From CAWATZ01 sp963784995 (GTDB taxonomy: Bacteria; Planctomycetota; Planctomycetia; Gemmatales; Gemmataceae): 64,000 nucleotides of DNA. Every line of letters starts with the position of its first letter. Position 1 is the first letter of the stretch. The position numbers and the translations under genes were made by a program. The notes under the pieces are model-generated. The model saw only the letters and a program-made list of their open reading frames with translations. It was not told the origin of the DNA and did no database searches. Of this stretch, positions 57,170 to 64,000 are shown piece after piece. The stretch lies in assembly GCA_963784995.1 (NCBI GenBank), contig CAWATZ010000001.1:868001-932000 (forward strand), written 5' to 3'.

Positions 57170-60100
57170 ATGTTCAGCCTCCCCCTTTCTCCCGCCCGCA
57201 GCCGTCGCGTGAGCCCTTCAGCCGCCAGACAGCGGCCAAGACCTCACGGCTGCGCGGTGCGACCGTCACGGAAAGCGTCTGCCCCTACTGCGCCGTCGGC
57301 TGCGGGCAGCTCATTTACACCAAGGGCGGGAAGATCATCGACATCGAGGGCAATCCCGAAAGCCCCATCAACGAGGGCACCCTCTGCCCCAAGGGCGCCA
57401 ACGCCTTCCAGCTCGCCGTCAACCCGCACCGGGTGACCCAGGTCCTGTACCGCGCCCCCTGCTCCGCCAAGTGGGAGACGCGCTCGCTGGACTGGGCGCT
57501 GGATCAGATCGCCCAGCGCGTCAAGGCCACACGCGACGCCGACTTCACCACACGCGATGAAGCCGGCCGCTTGCTCAGCTCCGTGCGCAGCATCGGCACC
57601 CTCGGCGGCGCCACGATCGACAATGAAGAGAACTACCTGATCAAGAAGCTGTTCGGCGGCGGCCTGGGTGTGGTCTCGATCGAAAACCAGGCCCGGATAT
57701 GACATAGCGCCTCGGTGCCCGGTCTGGGCGCCTCGTTCGGCCGCGGCGCGGCCACCAACTATCAGCAGGACATGGCCAACAGCGACTGCATCCTGTTCAT
57801 GGGCACGAACACGGCGGAGGCCCACCCCGTGGCTTTCCGCTGGCCGATGAAAGCGAAGGAGAAGGGCGCGACGCTCATCCACGTCGATCCGCGCTTCACG
57901 CGCACCTCGGCGCACTGCGACGTCTACGTCGGCATCCGCGCCGGCAGCGACATCGCCTTCCTCGGCGGCCTGGTCAACTACGTCCTGAGCAACGACCGCT
58001 GGTTCCCTGAGTACGTCCTGAACTACACCAACGCCTCGACCATCATCCAGGAGGGCTTCCGCGACACCGAGGACCTGGCGGGCCTGTTCAGCGGCTACCA
58101 CGGCGATGGCCAGACCGGCAAGTACGACGCCAGCGAGGGCCACTGGGGCTACTCGCGGAAGGATGAAGGCGGAAGGATGAAGGATGAAGAAAGACAGGAG
58201 CCCTCTTCTGATTCAGCCTTCATCCTTCCGCCTTCATCCTTTGCAAGTGACCCAACCTTGCAGGACCCGCGCTGCGTCTTTCAGGTCCTGAAACGCCACT
58301 TTGCCCGTTACACACCGGAGGTCGTCTCCCAGGTGTGCGGCTGCAGCCCGGAGGAGCTGGTACGCGTGGCCCAGTTGCTGTGTGCCAACTCCGGACGCGA
58401 GCGGACCAGCGTCATCGTCTACGCCCTGGGCTGGACGCAGCACACCACCGGCGTCCAAATCATTCGCACCGCGGGCATCCTCCAGCTGCTGCTGGGCAAC
58501 ATGGGCCGGCCCGGCGGCGGCATCATGGCGATGCGCGGCCACTCCACCATCCAGGGCTCGACCGACCTCGCCACTCTGTATGACGTGTTGCCTGGCTACC
58601 TGCCACAGCCGGCCGCCGACCGGCAGCACGAGACGCTGGACTCCTACGTCGAGCACGAGGGCCTGCTCACCGGCTACTGGGCCAACTTCCGCAAGTTCAT
58701 CGTCAGCCAGCTCAAGGCCTGGTACGGCGAGGCCGCCACGCCGGCGAATGACTTCGGTTTCTCCTGGCTGCCGCGGGTGGATGACGACTACTCCCAGCTG
58801 GCTTACTTCGATCGCATGGCGAAGGGACAGGTCAAGGGCTATTTCCTGTTCGGCCAGAACCCCGGCGGCGGTGGACCCAACGCCGGCTTGCACCGTGCCG
58901 GCCTGCGCAACCTCGACTGGCTCGTCGTCCTCGACTGGTTCGAGACCGAGAGTGCGGTGTTCTGGAAGAGCGACCCGACTGGCCCGCCGCCGACCGACGT
59001 CAAGACCGAGGTCTTCTTCATCCCGGCGGCGGCCGCGCCGGAGAAGGAGGGCAGTCTGACCAACACCCAGCGGCTGATCCAGTGGCACGACAAGGCGGTC
59101 GATCCGCTCGGCGAGAGCCGCTCCGATGCCTGGTTCCTCTACAACCTCGGCAAGCGCCTCAAAGCGTTGTACGCCGGTTCGACCAACCCAAAGGACCAGC
59201 CCCTGCTGCATCTCACCTGGGACTACGACTTCGACGACCGGCCTCGCCTCCCCGACGGCACCCTCAGCCGCATCGATGGCGAGCCGGACCTGGAAAAAGT
59301 CCTCCAGGAGATCAATGGCCACCACGTGCAAAGTAGCCATCACGCTCCGCGTGATGGGCTCGGGCTCGTCACGCGGAGCGTGACGGCTACTTTGCAGCCG
59401 CGTTTGCTGACTTCCTACGACGAACTTTGCGACGACGGCTCAACAGCGTGTGGCTGCTGGATTTACACCGGCGTCTTTCCCGAACTGGGCCGCAACCGGG
59501 CCCGCGAACGCCGCCGCACCGACAACCCCCTGCAGCCCGAGTGGGGCTTTGCCTGGCCGGACAACCGCCGGGTGCTCTACAACCGCGCCAGTGCCGCCCC
59601 GGACGGCCGGCCGTGGTCGGAGCGCAAGAAGCTCGTCTGGTGGGACGAGGCGTCGGGCCGATGGGTGGGCCTGGACCGCCCGGATTTCGAGCCGGACAAG
59701 CCGCCCGGTTACCAGCCCCCGCCGGGCGCGACCGGCATGGCGGCCATCGGCGGGAACCAGCCGTTCATCTTCAAGCCCGACGGGCTGGGCTGGCTGTACG
59801 CCCCCGCGGTCAAGGACGGGCCGTTGCCCACGCACTATGAGCCGGTCGAGTCGCCGCTGGGCAACCTCCTTTATCCCCGGCAAACGTGCAGTCCGACGGT
59901 GCGCCTGTTCGAGGGACCGCTCAACCGCATCGCCCACACGCCGACGACCGAGTACCCGGTAGTGGCGACCACGTTCCGACTGACGGAGCACTACCTGAGC
60001 GGACCGATGAGCCGCTTCAACAGCTGGCTCAATGAATTGCAGCCGGAAATGTTCATCGAACTGAGCCCGGAGCTGGCCGCCGAGCGCGGCATCGAGCCTG

Positions 60101-60459
60101 GCGGCTGGGTGACGGTGGCATCGGCCCGCGGCCGGATCGAGGCGCGGGCGCTGGTGACGCGGCGGCTGCGGCCGCTCCTGATCGAAGGCCGGGTCATTCA
60201 CCAGATCGGCTTGCCGTTCCACTGGGCTTTTGCCGGGGAGGTGGTGGGCGGCAATGCCAACGATCTGACTTCGCTGGTGGCCGACCCCAACGTGAGCATG
60301 CACGAGTGCAAGGCGTTCGCCTGTCAGGTCCACGCCGGACGGCTGGACGGCCGCGCTGCGAGCCCGACGAAACCGCTGGCGGCCTGGCCGACGCACGACC
60401 CGGTGCCCGATACCCCCGCAGCCGCTCAGCCCGAAGGGAGGTTTGGAAATGGCCGTTAG
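57170..60459 (+). CDS. fdhA: Formate dehydrogenase alpha subunit, selenocysteine-containing; one frameshift
   Basis: About 1,095 codons. Oxidises formate to CO2 at a molybdenum or tungsten bis-MGD site. ATG at 57170, eight bases after AGAGG; a one-base indel near 57185 (C5 run) restores the frame FSRQTAAKTSRLRGATVTES. The [4Fe-4S] motif is CPYCAVGCGQL...GTLCPKG. The TGA at 57700-57702 lies in IENQARI-U-HSASVPGLGASFGRG, the position of the Sec of FdnG/FdhF (ARVUHGP), so it encodes selenocysteine. Two hairpin repeats are inserted in frame at 58159-58241 and 59327-59396 (residues KDEGGRMKDEERQE and QSSHHAPRDGLG). No Tat signal is seen. The stop overlaps the beta-subunit start by 11 bases. Confidence 0.93.
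57700..57742 (+). promoter_or_regulatory. Selenocysteine UGA and SECIS-like hairpin
   Basis: Stem GTGCCC (57715-57720) / GGGCGC (57726-57731), with one G-U pair, closes a GGTCT loop (57721-57725). The loop starts 18 nt after the UGA, exactly as in E. coli fdhF, whose SelB-binding loop is also GGUCU. Bases outside the stem differ, so this is a structural rather than a sequence copy. It should recruit SelB-tRNA-Sec. Confidence 0.88.
58159..58241. repeat. Hairpin repeat inserted in fdhA (25-bp perfect arms)
   Basis: Arms 58159-58183 and 58217-58241 are exact inverted copies made of GGATGAAGG units, with a 33-base loop. The insert is in frame and adds ~27 polar residues. Confidence 0.8.
59327..59396. 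repeat. Hairpin repeat inserted in fdhA (28-bp arms, one mismatch)
   Basis: Arms 59327-59354 and 59369-59396, core AAAGTAGCC and TCACGCTCCGCGTGA. Same GTAGCC layout as the hairpin at 38755-38807. The insert is in frame. Confidence 0.8.
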
Positions 60460-61430
60460 AGAAAAGGAACTGGCCGGATTGCCCCCAGGGACAGACGTGC
60501 CCCACGGCCGACTGGCGACGCTGCTGGATCGCCTCATCGGTCCGTTTCGCCGCGGCACTCCGCCTCCGCCCCAGCCACCCATGGGCTTCTACACCGACAC
60601 CACGGTGTGCATCGGCTGCAAGGCCTGCGAGGTGGCGTGCAAGCAGTGGAACCAGCTCCCCGCGGACGGGCTCCACTGGACCGGCAACAGTTACGACAAT
60701 ACCGGGGAGCTGTCGGGCACTTCCTGGCGGCACGTGAAGTTCATCGAGCAATTCCCTCAGAACGGGCGCGGAGGGGCCCCCGCCTGCGGGGAATGCTCAG
60801 GAGCGTCTCTCCCTGCCTTTGGTGGCGAGTCCTCCGGTCGCGGACGTTCCCGCCGCACCGCAACCGGGCCGCTGGCTGATGATGAGCGACGTTTGCAAGC
60901 ACTGCGTCACGGCCCCCTGCCAGCAGGCTTGCCCGACGGGTGCCATCATCCACAACGAGTTCGAGAACGTTTACATCCAGCCCGACATCTGCAACGGCTG
61001 CTCGTACTGCATCGCCGCCTGCCCGTTCGGCGTCATCACCCGCGCCAGCTTCGATGGCCATTCGCACAAGTGTACCCTGTGCTACGACCGCCAGCGGGAC
61101 GGCCTGGTGCCGGCCTGCGCCAAGGCGTGCCCGACGGCGTCCATTCAGTTCGGTCCGATTGACGAACTGCGCGAACGGGCCCGCAAGCGCGTGGAAGAGC
61201 TTCGCCGCGGCGGCGTGACGGGCGCCCACCTGTACGGCGATGCGCCTGGTGAGACCTACTCCGCTCTGAACTCGTTTTACCTCCTCGTCGATCGCCCCTC
61301 GGTGTACGGGCTGCCCGAGGAGCCGTTCAACCCGTGGCTGCACGTGGGGGGCGATTACGTCCGCGCCCTCGTGGGCTGCCTGGCCGCCATCGCCGCGCTC
61401 GCCCTGGTGTTCCTTTTCCTGGGTCACTGA
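60449..61430 (+). CDS. fdhB: Formate dehydrogenase beta subunit (iron-sulfur), one frameshift
   Basis: About 327 residues. ATG at 60449 follows GGGAGG by seven bases. Carries electrons from alpha to the membrane subunit. Cys clusters: CIGCKACEVACKQW, then after a one-base shift between about 60770 and 60815, CKHCVTAPCQQACPTGA, CNGCSYCIAACPFG and CTLC...CAKACPTAS. The four motifs give four [4Fe-4S] clusters. A C-terminal transmembrane helix (YVRALVGCLAAIAALALVFLFLGH) anchors it. Its stop is 1 base before the next start. The shift sits in a C-rich stretch and looks like an assembly error. Confidence 0.9.
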
Positions 61431-61431
61431 A

Positions 61432-62313
61432 ATGTCCACCGACGCGAGAGCACAACTGAACGGGGCCGGCTACGCGGCAGAGCCGGTGACCAAGCCGCCG
61501 GAGTGGCATGGGCTGGTCGTCTGGGACCTGCTGTTCAACAACCTGACCACGGGGCTGTTCCTGACGGCGGCGCTGGGCGAACTGCTGGCGCCCGAGGCCC
61601 TCACGCCCGTCGCCAAGGTCGCCTACCCGCTCGCCCTGGTCCTGCTGCTGATCGACCTGGCGTGCCTGGTGCTGGACCTGGGCGACCCGCTGCGCTTCCA
61701 CCACATGCTGCGGGTCTTCAAGCCCACCTCGCCCATGTCGCTGGGGACCTGGTGCCTGACGATCTACTCATTGCCCCTTACCGTGGCCGCGGCGCTCAGC
61801 CTTTGGCCGGCTGGTGGGCCCGCGCTCGAATGGGCTCGGCAGGCGGCCGTGATCCTCGGGCTGCTCCCCGCCCTGGGCTCCGCCGTCTACAAGGGTGTCC
61901 TGCTCAGTACCAACTCCCAACCGGGTTGGCGCGACGCGCGCTGGCTGGGCGGCTATCTCACCAACTCGGCGCTCCTGCTGGGCTGTGCCCAGATGCTGGT
62001 CCTGGCCGCGCTGCTGGGGCAAGAGAGGGCGGCTGCTCTGCTCCGCCCCGCTCTCGTGCTGCTGCTCGTGCTCAACCTGGTCCCGCTTTGCCTGGTCGTC
62101 GGGAACCTCCGGCCGGCACTCTCCCGGGTCTGCACGCCCAGGCAACTCGGTCGCCTCGCGGCGCTCGGCGTCGGCGTGGGGACACTGGTCCCCCTGGTCC
62201 TGCTGCTTGTTGGCGGGAGCCTTCTCCCCGTGCTGACCGCTGTGCTGTTCCTGTTGCTGGGGAGTCTGGCCTTGCGTTTCGCAATCATTCGGTTACCGCA
62301 TGCCTCCTGGTAA
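61432..62313 (+). CDS. NrfD/PsrC-type membrane subunit, quinone-linked
   Basis: 293 residues, starting one base after fdhB. About eight transmembrane helices (DLLFNNLTTGLFLTAALGE, VAYPLALVLLLIDLACLVLDLG, MSLGTWCLTIYSLPLTVAAAL, ILGLLPALGSAVYKGVLLS, and others). Family members pass electrons from an iron-sulfur subunit to quinone; conserved polar residues in helix 1-2 would bind it. With fdhA and fdhB it makes a complete membrane formate:quinone oxidoreductase. Inner membrane; intact. Confidence 0.9.
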   Translation: MSTDARAQLNGAGYAAEPVTKPPEWHGLVVWDLLFNNLTTGLFLTAALGELLAPEALTPVAKVAYPLALVLLLIDLACLVLDLGDPLRFHHMLRVFKPTSPMSLGTWCLTIYSLPLTVAAALSLWPAGGPALEWARQAAVILGLLPALGSAVYKGVLLSTNSQPGWRDARWLGGYLTNSALLLGCAQMLVLAALLGQERAAALLRPALVLLLVLNLVPLCLVVGNLRPALSRVCTPRQLGRLAALGVGVGTLVPLVLLLVGGSLLPVLTAVLFLLLGSLALRFAIIRLPHASW

Positions 62314-62387
62314 GACAAGGCAATCGTCTTGAGTCTTTCCCATCATTTTGTTGAAGATGTTGGGAAAGATTGCCGATAACAACGATT

Positions 62388-64000
62388 GTGGCGCACAGGA
62401 AGATTGTCCCTGGCCCTGGAGATCCGACGGCACGCCCTACCAGGTCTGCGCTGTTTCCCTGGCTCTTTCTGGTGCTGCTGGGGGGATAGCTGTCCCCTGG
62501 CCCACGGTCGTCGTGGGCCAGGGGGGCGCCCCGTTGCCGCCGCTGACCGCCCCATCTCAGGCGCCTCCGCCATCCCCAGGCGCCTCCCGGGAACTTCTCG
62601 AGCGCCTCGGCAAGATGGAGGAACGCCTCGACTGGCTGTCGAAACAGAATGAGGGCCTGTTGCGCGAGAACAAAGTGCTGGCGGAGAAGGTGGAGGCTTC
62701 CTGCCGCACACTGAGCAACCCCGGCCCGCAGGGCGTGACGTCCGGCTCCCTGAGCGCGATCGAGACAACCGGCCCGACCGCGTCCGGGGCGGCTGGGGAC
62801 GGAGCGTTCGGGTCGTCGTCCTTCCAGGCGGATCGGCCTGGGGTTGTGAGTGGCGAGTCCAACAGCCCCGAGGACGGCTCCTCGAGGCGCTCGGCGCCGG
62901 CCGCGGGCGGCGGCTCGAATGCCTCCGGCGGCGGCGACCCGACGACCATCGGCCGGTCCCAGGAGGTCGGCAACCTGCATCTCGGCAAGGTCGGGAACCT
63001 CCCCTACTCCTACTACGACTTCGATGACGGCGGCGTCCACCTCGCGACCAGGGATGGGGAGTTCTCCTTCGGGATCTGGGGGATGTCACAGGTGGACGGG
63101 ATGCTCTATTCCCGGCCGACGCCGGGACTTGAAACCAGCAGCGGCTTCTACAACCCCCGCAGCTGGATCTACTTTGAAGGCACCGCCACCAAGCCCATCA
63201 CCTGGGAGTTCTCGTTCCAGAACTTCTACGACACGGTCGCCCTGCTCGACGCCTACGTCAACTTCGACTACGACCCGCGCTTTCAGGTGCGGATCGGCCG
63301 CTACAAGGCGCCGTTCGGTTACGAGTTCTATCGCGTCCACATCTGGGATCTGTTGGCCCCGGAACGATCGCTCTGGGCGAATAACTTCGAGGCCAATCGA
63401 CGTTGTCGGCGCGATGCTCTGGGGAGTCCTGGCAGACCAGCGAGTCGAATACGCCCTGGGAAGCTTTGACAGCCAGCGGAACTCCTTGCGACCGTTCAAC
63501 AACCGCCAGGATTTTCTGGGATTCCTCAATTTCAAGCCGTTCTACCCCCGCGAGGAGGGCTTCCTGCTGCGGAACCTCCAGTTCGGCGGCTCGGTCGATC
63601 TGGGCAACGAGAACCAGTCGCCGATACCGGAAGTGCGCCACACGGACCAGTCGCCGGGACCCGCCACGGTCAACGGCACTGCGGCCTCCATCGCCGCCGG
63701 CCTGCCGTTTCTGGCGTTTAACCCGACCGTGCTTGAGAAGGGCAGCCGGGCACTTTGGGAGGCCCACCTCGCCTGCTACTGCGGGGGTCTGTCGCTGCTG
63801 TCAGCGTTGGAGGGCGGCCACGACAGTTACGCCAGTGGGCCTACCGCGACGCCGGTCCACGTCCCGATCAACGGCTGGTTCGTTCAGGGCGGTTACATCC
63901 TCACGGGCGAAACCATCCGCGACCGCACCCTGCTGCAGCCGCTGCGCCCCTTTGATCTGCGCCAGGGCCGCTTCGGCCTCGGCGCCTGGGAACTGACCGC
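62388..64000 (+). CDS. OprP-type (phosphate-selective-like) porin, truncated by window edge; two frameshifts
   Basis: Outer-membrane beta-barrel. A likely GTG start at 62388 gives AHRKIVPG...ALFPWLFLVLLGG, a signal peptide, then one-base slip in a G6 run near 62485 continues IAVPWPTVVVGQGG. The alternative is the TTG/ATG at 62348 with no signal. Next is a coiled coil (ELLERLGKMEERLDWLSKQNEG...LAEKVE), as in planctomycete porins that oligomerise, and the barrel (FSFGIWGMSQVDGMLYS, VRIGRYKAPFGYEFYR). A frame shift near 63397 continues DVVGAMLWGVLADQRVEYALG to LGAWELT at the edge. Substrate could be formate, oxalate or phosphate; the cluster makes an anion likely. Confidence 0.82.

Noticed and set aside
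57700..57702. Stop codon splitting fdhA into a pseudogene
   Set aside because: The codon is at the Sec position and is followed by a SECIS-like hairpin at the fdhF distance, so it is decoded.

Overview
The window is GC-rich DNA from a planctomycete, most likely a Gemmata-like member of the Gemmatales. The signs are Hanks-type Ser/Thr kinases paired with ECF sigma factors, very large exported proteins with an N-terminal LEPR-XLL-type motif (LEALEDR..LPS/LLS), a DUF1559 pseudopilin-like protein, and kinases fused to TPR or WD40 repeats. There is no phage, integrase, CRISPR, rRNA or recognisable tRNA. Many conserved genes are interrupted by single-base frameshifts, which looks more like an unpolished assembly than gene death. 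Coordinates of such genes are given for the whole reconstructed locus.

Region 1 (1-42.9 kb) is transcribed almost entirely leftwards. It holds five ECF sigma + kinase modules (sigma genes at about 0.5-1.1, 8.7-9.3, 18.7-19.3, 36.7-37.3 and 42.1-42.7 kb, each followed by its kinase). Between them lie the exported giants (1.3-4.2, 9.5-11.7 and 21.9-32.5 kb, the last a ~3,550-residue protein with an internal RHS/YD core), an exported arylsulfotransferase-like protein, a DUF1559 protein, a TPR-sulfotransferase and a cytochrome P450. Four of the sigma genes share a conserved promoter-like block. Four exported-protein genes share a nearly invariant 72-bp element just upstream of their start codons. 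Sigma factor, kinase, 72-bp element and exported protein recur in the same order, so these may form one regulatory circuit.

Region 2 (42.9-53.9 kb) is a mixed housekeeping and accessory stretch: a small basic protein, an RRM RNA-binding protein, an ATPase-domain sensor kinase, a GYF_2-domain protein, two small conserved-looking proteins, infC with an apparent AUU start codon, an acyl-ACP desaturase-like diiron protein, a SIMPL-domain protein, an ECF sigma/anti-sigma pair and a methyltransferase. It also carries several large hairpin-forming repeats and a run of gene fragments (53.3-53.9 kb).

Region 3 (53.9-64 kb) runs rightwards and forms a metabolic cluster: DUF202 membrane protein, sulfite-oxidase-like molybdoenzyme, Tat-exported bicupin oxalate decarboxylase, a CydB remnant, a three-subunit membrane formate dehydrogenase and an OprP-type porin (cut by the right edge). 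The formate dehydrogenase alpha subunit has an in-frame TGA at 57700-57702 in the selenocysteine context, followed at the E. coli fdhF spacing by a SECIS-like hairpin with a GGUCU loop. The implied pathway is oxalate to formate + CO2, then formate to CO2 with electrons passed to quinone. Two hairpin repeats are inserted in frame in the formate dehydrogenase gene, and a third pair lies in the anti-sigma gene.
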